Source: Galdieria sulphuraria
Lineage: Eukaryota > Rhodophyta > Bangiophyceae > Galdieriales > Galdieriaceae
Assembly (NCBI RefSeq): GCF_000341285.1
Contig: NW_005178409.1
Span: 1-57,353, forward strand
Length of the DNA: 57,353 nt
Direction of reading: 5' to 3'
Part shown: positions 20,485-33,029 of the stretch, one piece after another
Position numbering within the stretch: position 1 is the first letter of the stretch
Layout: the number at the start of each line of letters is the position of its first letter
Position numbers and translations under genes: made by a program
The notes under the pieces: model-generated
Seen by the model: the letters and a program-made list of their open reading frames with translations, nothing else
Told to the model about the DNA's origin: nothing
The model's database searches: none

Positions 20485-20921
20485 AGGTGTTGAGAAATAC
20501 AGATACATTTTCGTAAATAACAAAAGCTAGCTTGGAAGTTATTGGTCGATTTTGCTTCGTCACTATTGAGCATTATAATATGAAAATGATAAAAGTATTG
20601 GAAGTGTTTTTGAAGAAACTGAATGACTTGCAGCATCAAAAGGACATTGCACCCCATTCTTATATCCATCATCGTAATTTGTTTTTTGATAAGAGTGTGA
20701 GCTTGACGTTGGTCGAAGAACAAGGAGTGCCTTGAACTGAAAAGCAAAAAGGAAAACAAGAAAGGAAAACAAAGTTTCAAGAGTCTTGTTTGCAAGTTGA
20801 AGAACGTAACAGTACTGGTTTTTGCTCAGTTGAAAGTACATAATAGAAGACCCCGGGACGCAAGAGCTATTTGAGTTTTTAAGAAAACCTCTCAGATAAA
20901 CAAAATTCTATCTCATAGCAT
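20485..20921. other. Gap between hydrolase and CHD1, no clear gene
   Basis: 437 bp. A plus-strand frame from about 20581 to a TGA at 20733 continues open for about 30 codons after it, but the codons are repetitive and Lys-rich and match no family. A minus-strand frame at 20430-20795 is similarly unconvincing. Probably 3' UTR plus the CHD1 promoter. Confidence 0.5.
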
Positions 20922-23900
20922 ATGGAGTTTGAAACAGATATGGGGCATTTTCCAGAAAAGGAAGTTACTACAAAGGAAAGATTTGGCGATACTGGTGAAA
21001 CGGACAACTTTGCGCTTGAATATGATTGGAGAAAGTTATCAGAAGAAGGTTTGTCCGAAGACGAATTTCGTGTTGAAAGAATGCAGGCCGACGGAAGTTT
21101 TTGGGATGCTAAGTTACAGCAACAAAACGATAAAGGACTTGTAGAAAGCAACGCTCAACAAAGTGAACCACAAGGAAAGAGAAGATGGAGTCCAGTTGAA
21201 ATACCTGAAGAGTTTTTGAGAAGGTCCTCAAGAGTAAAGACGGGTCACACATATAATAATTATCATTCGGAGTCAGCATCGGATTCTCCGTACGACTCAT
21301 ATTCACCTTCCGGCTCTTTTGAAAATTCTTCTTCTTCTTCTTCGTCAGACCCAGACTTTTCATATCAATCCTCCAGAAATTCTAGGAAAACCAAATCGAA
21401 AAAGAAACGGAGGGGTCTTGTTTCAAATAGCACTCATCGCAATCAGTCCGTTTATATAATGGATGACGTGGATGACTCTATGATAAGGAAAAGAGAAACA
21501 GAGACTTTGGACACTTCAGATGAGGATGAGGAGTGGTCATTGCGTGGAAAGCCTAAGAGACGAGTTGGTAAGAGACAGAAGAGAACAAGACAAAAGTTTA
21601 CTTTGAATTCCAGTGAGGATGGTAATGAAGATGATGTCTACGATGGTGTTAATGAAGTGGACGAAGAAGAAGAGGAGGAGGAGGAGGAGCAAGGTCGTAT
21701 CTCCCTTAGAATGCTGGGTAGAGAAGTTATTAACTACGCGGAAGAAGAAGATAGTGAGAACGAACAAAGTTATAATATACGCGAACAAGAGCCGATGGAA
21801 GAGTCGGAAGATGTGAATATCGTAGAACGTGTAGTAGCACATTCAATGGAGCCGAAAGATTTGCAATTTATTGCAAACAAAGACCTCGTAGAAGAGGGAG
21901 AAATTCCTACGGTTGATGATAATCGTGATTTCCAACCTGAACTTTGCTACTTTGCGATTAAATGGCGCAACCGTTCTTATAGACATTGTAGTTGGCATTT
22001 GTTGGAAGAATTGAAGCCCTGTAAGGGTTTTAAGAGAGTACAAAATTACATCAAAAAGATGAATTATTTGAAAGAGTTACTTGCTTCTCCATATGTCGCT
22101 CCTGAAGACAAGGAAGAAGAGCTATTACGTGTAGAAATGGAAAGGAACCTTATACGAGAATATACCAAAGTCGAACGTATTGTTGCTCAGAGAGAAATTG
22201 TGATTCCGGCTGAGAATCCTGATGATGTGCAACACAAAGTGGAATATCTTGTCAAATGGGGTTCATTACCTTTTATAGAATCAACCTGGGAGTCTATGGA
22301 CTACTTAACATCAGAAGAAGACATGACAGCCATCGATGAATTCCTCGAACGCGAACAAGCAGCTTCTAGTCCTGTTTCTTCAAGGTTTAATCCTTTTGGC
22401 TCCAAAGCTTCGAGGAAACCTTTTAAAGGGATTGCTGAACAGCCTGCATGGCTTCATGGTCAAGGAAGAATGTTGAGAGATTATCAACTGGAGGGAATGA
22501 ACTGGTTAGCTTTTAGTTGGTGTCATAACAGAAACGTTATTTTGGCAGATGAAATGGGTTTAGGTAAAACTTTACAAACAATAGCCTTCCTTGGATGGTT
22601 AAGACATGAAAAGAAGTAAGTTGATGTCATTTGCTGGATAACGTATTTATAATATTTTTTAGTGTTCCTGGTCCATTTCTTATAGTCGTTCCTTTGAGTA
22701 CAATTGCTTCTTGGCAAAGAGAATTTTCTATTTGGTTGCCAGATTTTAATGTTGTTCTTTATACTGGAGACGTCAAATCTCGAGAAATGATTCGAGAATA
22801 TGAATGGTTTTCTCCACATAATAAGAAACAATGTAAATTTCATGTACTGGTGACTACTCCGGAAATGATTTTAGGAGACTTGCAGTATTTTTCAATGATT
22901 CGTTGGGCTATTGTTACTGTGGATGAAGCACATCGTCTAAAAAATGAAGCTAGTGCCCTTCATCAAACACTGACTAGTCTTACTTCCGCCAATCGTTTGC
23001 TTATTACAGGCACACCTTTACAAAACTCCATTAGGGAATTGTGGGCACTTTTGAATTATCTACACCCCGAAAAATATAATTCTGCTTCAGAATTTGAAGA
23101 AAAGTATGATTTTCAAGCCTTGCGGAAACCTGAAAATATTACTAGTTTACATGCTGAGTTGAGACCGTATATTTTACGTCGTCAGAAGGCCGATGTGGAA
23201 AAGTCACTTCCAAGGAAGACTTATGCAGTACTTCGAGTTGGTCTGGGTCCATTGCAAGCACAGTATTATCGTTGGATTTTGACCAAAAATTTTGCAATGT
23301 TAAATGCTGGATTGAAAGAGTATGTTATATTAGTGTGGAATTGAAAATACTGACAATGAAAGTAGGAAAGGAGGACACGCAACGACATTATTGAATATTG
23401 TAATGGAACTGAAAAAGTGTTGCAATCATCCATACTTGTTTCAAGGTGTAGAAGACAAAAACTCGACCGACCCTCTACAGAGTCTCATCAAGGCTTCAGG
23501 AAAGCTAATATTACTGGACAAGTTGTTATTGAGGTTGAAGGAAAGAGGTCATCGAGTTTTGATATTTTCTCAAATGGTCCGTATGTTGGATATTCTACAA
23601 GACTATTGTAGGATGAGAGGTTTCTCTTTTCAGCGGCTTGATGGTTCTATGCCTAATCATTTAAGACAAAGAGCAGTAGACCATTATAATGCGCCGGATT
23701 CTCAAGATTTTGTATTTCTTTTAAGCACTCGCGCTGGTGGATTAGGAATAAACTTAGCCACAGCGGATACTGTTATTATTTTTGACTCGGATTGGAATCC
23801 TCAGAATGATCTTCAAGCGGAAAGTCGCGCACATCGAATAGGTCAAACCAAAGAAGTTAAGGTATTTCGTCTTTTGAGTAAGAATACGGTGGAAGAAGAC

Positions 23901-25561
23901 ATTCTTGAAAGGGCCAAACGGAAACGTGTCTTAGAACACCTTGTGATATCAGGAGTAGAAGGTGATGCCTCCAATAATGCTCGCGTAACCTTTAAGAAAG
24001 AGGAACTCTCGGCCATATTAAGATTCGGAGCTGAAGAACTGTTTCGTAACGCAACAGAAGATGAAGCAAATGAAGCAGCAGCTGCGGATACTCATCGATT
24101 GGAGATGGATGATATTGATGAAATTATTGCTCGAGCAGCTCCAGATGATACGGATGAAACGACTCCTGGAGGAAGTTTAGGAGATTCTTTACTCAATGCC
24201 TTCAAATGGGCAGATTTTGCGGTAGATGAAGAAGATACGGAAATCAACGACATTCCATTATCGACAACTACACCAGAGACAGAACAAGCTATGGCATCAG
24301 CAGTTGCAGAACGTTTGGGACGTTCAGCTTCCGACAATGGAAAGAACGAATCAGTGATAAAAATGAAGCAGTTGGAGGAAAGGGATCAACAGTTATTAAG
24401 GGAAACTGATAATGAGTTTTGGGGTCGAATTATTCCGGATCATTTGAAGGAAGGTGCCATTGCGGAAGAACTTTATGTAACACCTAGGAAGCGTTCTCGA
24501 ACTCAAAATGCTGAGTTATCGGTGCAAGGAGGTTCGTCCACCTCAAGAAGACCTCGTCAAAAAACCAATCATTCGAAACAAGCAACGATATCACTAGAAG
24601 GCTATTCCATTCCGAAGAGAGACTGGAAGACTTTATTGAAATCATTTAGAAAGTTTGGTTGCTTATCTGCTTCTTCACTCATCATCCGTGATGCAGGCTT
24701 GGAAGGAAAAGTGAACGATGAACAGTTGAAGTCCATTTTTTCTTCTTTATTGGAACAAGCCAAAAAGTTGGTTACACAGAGCGACAAGGAATCCTATGAA
24801 GATCCCAAGGAGAGGAAGAAAGCCTTGATGGTAAATTTTGCAGGAGAGTTTATAAACGCTGAGGAAATAGTACGACGTAACCACGAGTTGGAACTTTTAT
24901 GGCGAAAATTGTCAGTTTATGAAGATCCTAAACGTTTTCGTTTTAGGAATCCCTTGAAACCGGTATCATTTGGTGTACGATGGGGTCCTGTAGAAGATGC
25001 TATGCTTCTGGTTGGCATATACAGACATGGATTTGGAAATTGGAAAGCAATCAAGGAGGATAATTCTCTTCGGTTAACGGATAAAATCAACACAGGGGAC
25101 CCAAATGACAACGAGAAAGCTCCAGATGGTAATAAACTTCAACGTCGAGTTTCAGTTTTATTCAAGGCTTTGGAAAAAGAAATGCAACAAGAGGAGTCTA
25201 AAAAAGTTAGAGCTATGGGAAACCGTCATCAATCCTCGGATAACAAATATTCCATATCATCATCATCATCATCAGGAGTAGCCATGAGCACTTTGACAAA
25301 AGGGTCGAAAGAGTCCAATTCACATGTTTTGTCGAGAGAACTTTGCAGAACAGAAAACGCTATTCTAAGTGATTTGAAAAAACTTTCTCATGTGGATGAC
25401 TCACAATGTGCCTTGGACCCAAAACAACGTGCTGAGAAGACAAGGGAATGCTTATTACGTTTGGGACAACGTGTGAACGAGTTGGCAGGTAATGATGACG
25501 TGGCGATGAAGGAGAAATTGTGGAAGTTTATCGCGAAGTTTTGTAAAACTGCAAAAGACGG
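20922..25561 (+). CDS. CHD1: CHD1-type chromodomain helicase (3' end in assembly gap)
   Basis: ATP-dependent chromatin remodeller that spaces nucleosomes. Exons 20922-22615, 22663-23319 and 23366 to the N gap, about 1515 residues visible. Order: acidic, Ser-rich N-terminus with a poly-Glu run; tandem chromodomains (around [17 protein letters not shown] and [18 protein letters not shown]); SNF2 ATPase with DEMGLGKT (motif I) and DEAH (motif II); helicase C with [21 protein letters not shown] and the SHRIGQ-like AHRIGQ; a SANT/SLIDE-like region ([23 protein letters not shown]); and a C-terminal CHCT helical domain ([19 protein letters not shown]). The CHCT domain is the normal end of CHD1, so the stop must lie in or just past the gap. 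The open frame that runs across the gap into the next gene is an artefact. Confidence 0.93.
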
Positions 25562-25581
25562 NNNNNNNNNNNNNNNNNNNN
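25562..25581. other. Assembly gap (20 N)
   Basis: Twenty undetermined bases, seen directly. The true length is unknown, since such gaps are often placeholders. The gap holds the end of CHD1 and probably the start of the TBC gene. Confidence 0.98.
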
Positions 25582-27272
25582 TGATCCAGTTGTGTTGCAT
25601 TTTTTCATGTGAACTTATACACTTGGAGTCGGGCTTTCTAGATAAAGTATCCTGCCTTTTACCAATTTTATTGATGGGTTCGCTTCCACAATTTTCATAT
25701 CATTTACGGAAGCGCTGTTTTGAACAGCTATGTGAGTTATCCAAATTACCTCATTGGGTGTTCAGTTTGGATGAAAAGATGAAACGTGACTTTCTGATTA
25801 CAATAAGTCTTACCTTGAGTAATTTTCGAGTTGTCTCTGGTGATATTCAAATTTTATTGATAGAGACACTCTATCGACTTGGTTGCTATTCTTCGATGCA
25901 CAATCTTTTTGAAAGCCTTTGTACATCGAAGCTACTTAAAAGTGTTGCGTTCCATGCAAAACAAGAAAACAATGCATCTCTTGCAGCTTGTGCTTCGGTT
26001 GTTTGTGAGTTTGTTCTCAATCATTACGAAGATTCTTTTGGTTTTTTAATTGAAGCAAATGTACCTCAAGAGCGGGGTGATTTATTGACTATGAGCAGTT
26101 ATCATCGATCACTTGAAGTCCTCTGTCAACAACAACGACCCGAAAAGCTTTCTGAGATGGATTGTTTTCATGAAAAGTTCTTGTTAGCTACCCAAGAACA
26201 ACGCAAGTCATTGGGAGTTCAAAATGTTATCCATTGTGTATCAACGGAAAAAAAGGCAAGTTTAGATATTTGGGATCCTTTGATGAGAGACTCTCGTAAA
26301 TGGAACAACTGGTTACAAAATCGAACAAAGATGGTCCGCAAGTTGGTAATGTATGGAATTCCCATGCAAGTTCGTGCTTTGGTTTGGAGAAAATTATTAA
26401 AGACTGATCAAATGATGCTAAAGTATAGGGGTATCTTTCATAAGCTTGTAAAGGCCAGAAGACCTAAGGAAGTAGATGATGTAATTGAACGCGATATTGT
26501 GAGAACGCTTCCATCGCACCATATATTTTGGAGTTTCGGAGCAGCTCCTGGAATAGAATCCCTTCGCTCGATATTGCTAGCATATGCAGCGTTAGTTCCT
26601 CAAGTTGGATATTGTCAAGGAATGAGTAGCATTGCTGCCATGATTCTTCTGTTTTCTTGTGATGTAGAGGAAGCTTTTTTAAATTTTGTATATATGATGG
26701 ATACTGTAGGCTTTCATGATTTATTTTATCCCGGATTTACAATGTTGAAAACCCGAGTTGCAGAGTTTCATGGTATTGCCCTATTTTATTTTCCACAACT
26801 CATGAAACACCTGACTGTAGAAGGCATTCATCCTATGATGTTTGTCGACAAATGGTTCCTTACAGCATGTATATATAACTTTCCATTTGCTTTGGTTGTT
26901 CGTTTATGGGATATCATGCTTACTTACAGTCACACTAAGATAATAATGCGTGCTGGTTTGGCTATATTAGAGATTGGAAAAGACCGAATGATGCAAATGC
27001 AGTTTGAAGAGTTGATACAGTTTGTGCAAAAGGGTTTTAGCGATCCAGTTCATGGAGTTGTAGGAGATGTGGATTATTTTATTGAGAGAGCTATGGCCTT
27101 TCGTTTCAAACGAAAACGAGCCGCTACATTGGCAAGACGTTCCGATATTATGGAACAGGTTGATATGGGTCGAGGGACTGTTCTGAGTTGTTTTCCTAAT
27201 TCTCAGATGGCAAAATATTCACAGACACGACCACTTGAATTGTTGGAAAAGTGGATTGCACGTTCTTCATAA
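25582..27272 (+). CDS. TBC-domain RabGAP (5' end in assembly gap)
   Basis: GTPase-activating protein for Rab GTPases in membrane traffic. The visible part is 563 codons. After about 240 residues without a recognised domain comes a TBC domain: GIPMQVRALVWRKLL, the arginine finger IERDIVRTLPSH, the glutamine finger YCQGMSSIA, and FVDKWFLTACIYNFPF followed by RLWDIML. Both catalytic fingers are intact, so the protein should be active. The start codon is not visible; it may lie in the gap or in an upstream exon. Domain order (TBC at the C-terminus) resembles EVI5/USP6NL-like RabGAPs, but the subfamily is not certain. The 134 bp to the next gene hold nothing notable. Confidence 0.88.
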
Positions 27273-27406
27273 AGTGAAAATACCGGGTTATCCTTGTCTA
27301 ACTAACAAGTTGCCTTTATTTGGATATATCCACTGAAACGAGAAGGAACTTTGTGTTGAATAACAGGCACTTATAAGGGTTTATGGTAACTCACGGTCCT
27401 TGTACA

Positions 27407-27667
27407 CTATTCCTCTCGAGCTGCTAGAGACTTTTCCAAGTCTTTGAATAGCTTCTACAAAAGTTTTCAACCGACTCTTTCTACCACCACAAAGCACCTT
27501 ACCCCTTTATTGTAGGTTTCCCATACATAATCGGAAGCTGCACCCATAAACTTAGTTGCTGCAAAGCCTCCAATAACCAAAAACGTGACATAGACAGAAT
27601 TTCTTCTCATCGTCAAGTTATACAATGTTTCCCGTAACCCTACTGCAAAACCTGTCCTTCTTGTCAT
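27407..27667 (-). CDS. QCR9: Cytochrome bc1 complex subunit QCR9/UQCR10
   Basis: Small single-span subunit of respiratory complex III in the mitochondrial inner membrane. Exon 1 is 27503-27667, intron 27455-27502 (48 nt), exon 2 is 27407-27454, giving 70 residues, close to the family size (about 60). The family pattern is clear: [20 protein letters not shown] (Arg-Arg before the span) and [14 protein letters not shown] after it. The unspliced frame would replace the conserved end with an unrelated tail, so the splice is well supported. It is divergent from the TGT gene with 72 bp between start codons. Confidence 0.88.
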
Positions 27668-27739
27668 GATCGAACCACCACCACCACCCACAACAAGCCA
27701 ATAATTTATCAAACTCCAATATTTATCCAAGACAAGTCC

Positions 27740-29291
27740 ATGACAAGTTGTGTTGGCTTACAATCAAACGATACTATCGATCTTCTACTACACGTCGATG
27801 CAACTTGGAACAAAGCAAGAGCAACAACTTTTCAACTTCCACACGGTAAAGTTGAGACACCTGTGTTTATGCCCGTCGGAACCCAAGCATCAGTAAAAGG
27901 TCTTACTAGTGAACAACTTGACGAAATCAATTGTCCTATAGTATTAGGAAATACTTTCCATCTTGCTCTAAGACCAGGTGAAGAAACATTGGATCAACTA
28001 GGCGGCATTCAAAAGTTTATGAGTTGGCCGAGATCAGTGCTTACAGATTCTGGTGGTTTTCAAATGGTGAGAGTTTATGAAAACTGTTGTTCCCATTGCT
28101 GAAGTTTGTAGGTCTCCTTATTGGAGCTTTCAAAGCTTACCGAAGAGGGTGTATGGTTTCAAAGTCCTGTAATGTTGTTGTACTCCAAAATATATTTTGT
28201 GTTTCTGATGAGTTCTTATAGATGGATGGAAAAGATATGCTTCTGAGTCCTGAGAGGAGCATCGCTATTCAAAATAAGATAGGTGCAGATATCATCATGG
28301 CGTTGGACGATGTAGTGAGCAGTACAACTACTGGACCTCGAGTTGAAGAAGCAACATATCGAACAATTAGGTGATGAATGAACGAATGAATGATATCTTG
28401 GAACTAAACCTTGCTCTAGATGGTTGGATAGATGCTGGAATGCACATGGAAGAAAACATGACCAAGCATTATTCGGTATTGTTCAAGGTGGTTTGGAATC
28501 GAAGTTGAGAGACGTTTGTTTGGAAGAATTGGTGAAAAGGGATCTTCCGGGGTTGGTTTGTGGTGGATACCTTGAGGATGATTGACATATGTATCCGTAG
28601 ATATGCTATTGGAGGATTAGCTGGTGGGGAAGATAAGAAACTTTTTTGGAAAATGGTTAATCAATGCACCGACAAGCTTCCCAAGAACAAGCCTCGTTAT
28701 TGTATGGGAGTAGGATATCCTGTAAGTATTATTTCTCGTCGTTGACTTGATAAAAAAGGATCGAAAAAAAAGAGAGAGAGAGAGAGTATGTATCATACAA
28801 CTAAACTATATGTTAGGTTGATTTAATTGTCTGTGTAGCAATTGGAGTAGATATGTTTGATTGTGTCTATCCAGCAAGAACTGCAAGGTTTGGAACCGCG
28901 TTGACTTGGGATGGAACAATAAAAATCAAGTCATCCTCCATGATAAGAGATTACGGTCCATTAGATAGACAATGCTGTTGTAAAGTTTGTCAACAGTATA
29001 GCCGCTCCTTTTTGCATAACAATTTTGTAAGTTAGCCAGTTTCGTATTGGGGAAGTTGTTCTAAAGGGAATATTTTAGGGCAGAGATGAAACTGCAACTG
29101 TACATTTGTTAACTTATCACAATATAGCACATATATCACAACTTATGAAACAGTTACGTGAAAGTATTATAGAAGGAGTATTTCCTGACGTGGTTCGTTC
29201 TTTGATTCTTCAACACTTTCAAAAGGAATCCATTCCAGAATGGATTTGTGATGCTTTAGCTGCGGTTCAAATTCCCTTGAAACCTTCCTAA
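27740..29291 (+). CDS. QTRT1: Queuine tRNA-ribosyltransferase catalytic subunit, seven exons
   Basis: Exchanges guanine-34 for queuine in tRNAs with GUN anticodons. Exons: 27740-28066, 28112-28168, 28222-28370, 28420-28551, 28601-28721, 28817-29026, 29079-29291, giving 402 residues. Motifs: catalytic DSGGFQM, the loop [30 protein letters not shown], nucleophile Asp in [15 protein letters not shown], and the zinc site CCCKVC followed by FLHNN and a later His. It reads like the eukaryotic catalytic subunit (human QTRT1), not the bacterial enzyme. All junctions are in phase. Introns are 45-95 nt; the longest carries an (AG)8 run. Confidence 0.94.
28771..28786. repeat. (AG)8 microsatellite in a QTRT1 intron
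   Basis: Sixteen bases of alternating A and G within the 95-nt intron between 28722 and 28816, the longest intron of that gene, preceded by an A-rich run. Seen directly; a likely polymorphic site between strains. Confidence 0.9.
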
Positions 29292-29490
29292 AAACGACGC
29301 GATAGGAAGCCCCACAAGAAAGAAATGAAAAATAAAACAAAAAGTCCTTTACAAATGGAACTATAATATGCATATTCATTCCCAAAACAAAAAAACAATC
29401 AATTCCTGCCACAAAGAAAACGTGAAAAAGAGAAACAAGTGAAAGCTATACGTATTTGAAGACACAAAACACAAGTTCCTTCCGGTAAAA

Positions 29491-29506
29491 GGCGTTAAAA
29501 AACGCC
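29491..29506 (-). terminator. Histone 3' stem-loop of H3
   Basis: On the minus strand GGCGTT-TTTT-AACGCC: six perfect pairs and a four-base loop, 18 nt after the H3 stop, flanked by A-rich sequence before and T-rich after. This is the size and place of the replication-dependent histone mRNA stem-loop bound by SLBP. Stem bases differ from those of the H4 and H2B loops while pairing is kept. Confidence 0.8.
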
Positions 29507-29524
29507 CTTTGAGAGAGCTACACT

Positions 29525-30599
<1,075 letters not shown>

Positions 30600-30616
30600 A
30601 TCTGTTTTCAACAAAG

Positions 30617-30632
30617 GGTGTTTTTGAACACC
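30617..30632 (+). terminator. Histone 3' stem-loop of H4
   Basis: GGTGTT-TTTG-AACACC: six perfect pairs and a four-base loop, 17 nt after the H4 stop, preceded by AAAG and followed by TTTC. Same architecture and spacing as at H3. Confidence 0.8.
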
Positions 30633-31082
30633 TTTCATCGATGGAACTTGTCCTCTGTTTAGTTTATCTTACAAAAAAATGGATCCTATTTCAATTGTAG
30701 ATTTTCAAAAGAAACAAGCTACCGTCCTGTTGTTTCTTGTATAATTGTACAGTTGTGAATAGTGTGTGATAGGTTTGAATGATTGTGTTCATTTGAAACA
30801 AAAAAAGGACGACAAATAATTCGTCAAAAAGAAATGCTAGATAATTATGCGACTCTTTGTATTTTCTTTCTTTCTGAATAAATGTATGTAGTACCTTGTT
30901 ATTCCTAGGACTGCAACTACAATACTGATGTGTTTATATTTATCCATGAATACTTTGCTTTGACAACATTTCCATCTTGTAAAAAAATCGTGTCTACATT
31001 TCATTTGATGCATACATACTTTGTTTTTATATGATGTAATTAAGAATATGAAATAAAATAACAAGTTTTCTTTCATAAAAGG
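30633..31082. other. Gap between H4 and H2B, nothing recognised
   Basis: 450 bp of AT-rich sequence between the two convergent histone 3' ends. Short frames (for example 30837-31076 on the minus strand) have no recognisable product. No H2A or H1 gene is present here or elsewhere in the window. Confidence 0.6.
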
Positions 31083-31099
31083 GGTGTCTATCAGACACC
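31083..31099 (-). terminator. Histone 3' stem-loop of H2B
   Basis: On the minus strand GGTGTCT-GAT-AGACACC: seven pairs with a three-base loop, or six pairs with a five-base loop, 17 nt after the H2B stop and set between AAAA and TTTT. Slightly different loop from H3 and H4 but same place and size. Confidence 0.75.
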
Positions 31100-31116
31100 T
31101 TTTACGTATATCGTTG

Positions 31117-31479
31117 TTAAGATGAAGTGTATTTGGTCACTGCTTTAGTACCTTCAGATACAGCGTGTTTTGCAAGTTCTCCAGGTAACAAAAGACGAAC
31201 TGCAGTTTGTATCTCCCGAGAAGTAAGCGTCTTGCTCTTTGAATAAGCAGATAGCTTGCTAGCTTCTGAAGCAATTCTCTCGAAAATATCATTCACAAAA
31301 GAATTCATGATGCTCATTGCCTTGCCTGATATTCCAGTATCAGGATGAACTTGCTTTAAGACTTTGTATATATAAATGGAATATGTCTCTGATCTCTTCT
31401 TCTTAGATTTCTTCCTATCGACTTTCGGAATAGGTTTTTTACCTGCAACTGGTACACTTTTCGCACCTTTGGGAGCCAT
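31117..31479 (-). CDS. H2B: Histone H2B
   Basis: Core histone, 120 residues from ATG 31479, no intron. The histone fold is clear: [37 protein letters not shown] and [25 protein letters not shown], with the C-terminal ubiquitination lysine retained. The N-terminal tail is short and Lys-rich. An upstream frame to 31527 adds hydrophobic sequence not found in H2B and is rejected. No H2A partner lies upstream. Confidence 0.97.
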   Translation of the reverse strand: MAPKGAKSVPVAGKKPIPKVDRKKSKKKRSETYSIYIYKVLKQVHPDTGISGKAMSIMNSFVNDIFERIASEASKLSAYSKSKTLTSREIQTAVRLLLPGELAKHAVSEGTKAVTKYTSS

Positions 31480-32065
31480 GATGAAAAAAATAAGAGCTTC
31501 ACAACAATCAGTCAATATTATCTTCAAATGAATAGCCTTGAGCTTATAAAGAACGCAATCATTTTGGGCGGGCTAGGGTCTCCATGAGGCAGATGATTCC
31601 CAATCCAGCAGTTGATTGGTAGTAATTGGCGGAAGGCGTTGACCCGCCATTTTCTTCAAAGATCTACAGTAGAACAGAGATGGGTCTATTTGAGGGCTGT
31701 GAATGTGTGTATCCTTACCTGTCATAAAAGCATTCAATCATTTCCATCACCGAAAGCATGCAACGAGAACAACGATGCTAATTATCATTTGCAGCTTGAT
31801 TCATACGAGAGTTTCTTCCGCTGGACTACTTATTGGTTATCCTCCCTCTAAAACTACTATATAACTTGCAGTCAACATGATAGTCACTGAACAGCTTTTG
31901 GATTGAGCCTGGGATGAACTTTCTGAATATACAGTTTGTTATTTTTAGTCTTATGTTTCCATAGATATTTTGATAGTAGATGATTGGATAGGAGGAAAGA
32001 CAAATATCATGATAAAGACACAACTGGACAATAGTGATTTGACTCCTTGTTGGTGGTGGTGTGCA
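31480..32065. promoter_or_regulatory. H2B promoter and 5' region of eIF3g
   Basis: Reading towards H2B on the minus strand: CCAATCA (31613-31619), GATTGGGAATC (31595-31605), AGCCCGCCC (31566-31574) and TTTATAA (31544-31550), the same elements and order as at H3. The eIF3g side, roughly 31650-32065, shows no clear element apart from a second CCCGCC at 31642-31648. No gene is supported in between. Confidence 0.6.
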
Positions 32066-32938
32066 ATGGCCACGAGTAGTGTATTGCCAACTACTAAGCC
32101 AGTAGTTCGGGAGTGGGCCGACGAGGACGACTTTTCAAACAAGTTACCACCACTTGAGGAATGGTATGACGAAGAAGGCTTAAAACACGTTGTTGAGTAC
32201 CACTTCAATGAGGAGAACAAGTTAGTAAAGACAACAAAGGTATTTCGAGTAAAGAAGGAGACCAAACAAGTAAGCAAGTCCGTTGCTGAAAGAAGACATT
32301 GGAAAAAGTTTGGAGATTGTCAGAGAGCTCCGCCTGGACCGGAACCTGGTGTGACAGCCGTGAGCCTTGACGATGTCTCGATAGAGTACAAACGTGGGGA
32401 GGAGTCCGAAGGTGAAGAGGACCTCAAAGCTAAAGAGCAAAAGGATATTCAAAAGATGCTAGCTATGCAGCGTTTTAAAAGAAGATTAGAAGAGAGAAGA
32501 GCTGGAGTTGCCAATTGGGCTCAACTTATGGCTCTCAAAGCAGGAGCTCAAAGAGATGAGTTGGAGGTTCCTTCAACAAATGCCAATTCTGCCAACACAG
32601 GAAAGTACGTTCCACCTCATTTACGAGGAGGAGGGAGAGTTTCTAGTGACTCCTCATACACTAGAGACGATTCTGCAACTGTAAGAGTAAGTAACTTATC
32701 ACCCAATACGACGGAAAGCGATTTGCAAGAATTGTTTCATCCTTTTGGTAATATTCGTCGTATTTTTATTTCCAAAGATCGTCACACTGGCGAAGGTAAA
32801 GGGTTTGCCTTTGTCGCTTTTTCAAATAGAGAGGATGCTCGCAAGTGCATTGAGAAGCTAGACGGTTATGGCTATGACCACCTAATTTTACGTTGTGAGT
32901 GGGCAAAGCCTAGTGAGAACAAGAGAGGACAGAAGTAG
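32066..32938 (+). CDS. EIF3G: Translation initiation factor eIF3 subunit g
   Basis: RNA-binding subunit of eIF3, needed for scanning and reinitiation on the 40S ribosome. 290 residues from ATG 32066 in one exon. The N-terminal eIF3g domain is present (VVEYHFNEENKLVKTTKVFRV, RRHWKKFGDC, GPEPGVTAVSLDDV), and the C-terminal RRM is strong (ATVRVSNLSPNTTESDLQEL, GKGFAFVAFSNREDA, GYGYDHLILRCEWAKPS). The CCHC-like zinc knuckle between them in animal and yeast eIF3g is replaced by a basic helix (MLAMQRFKRRLEERRAG). The frame is open further upstream, so a start at about 32010 is possible, but MATSSVLPTTKPVVREWADEDDF fits the family N-terminus better. Confidence 0.93.
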   Translation: MATSSVLPTTKPVVREWADEDDFSNKLPPLEEWYDEEGLKHVVEYHFNEENKLVKTTKVFRVKKETKQVSKSVAERRHWKKFGDCQRAPPGPEPGVTAVSLDDVSIEYKRGEESEGEEDLKAKEQKDIQKMLAMQRFKRRLEERRAGVANWAQLMALKAGAQRDELEVPSTNANSANTGKYVPPHLRGGGRVSSDSSYTRDDSATVRVSNLSPNTTESDLQELFHPFGNIRRIFISKDRHTGEGKGFAFVAFSNREDARKCIEKLDGYGYDHLILRCEWAKPSENKRGQK

Positions 32939-33029
32939 GAACCTTTGAGTGCAATAAATAAGGCAAGAGCTGATCAATTTTTTCACAAAATTGAGACAGG
33001 ATGGTCAACCAAAGAAAACAAGAGATTTA

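Noticed and set aside
20581-20823. A possible selenoprotein with in-frame TGA at 20733
   Set aside because: The sequence is repetitive and matches nothing; no SECIS-like hairpin is evident. Chance open frame is more likely.
23391-27272. A single 1293-residue chromatin-RabGAP fusion protein
   Set aside because: The frame passes through 20 undetermined bases; CHD1 ends with its normal CHCT domain before them and a separate TBC protein follows.
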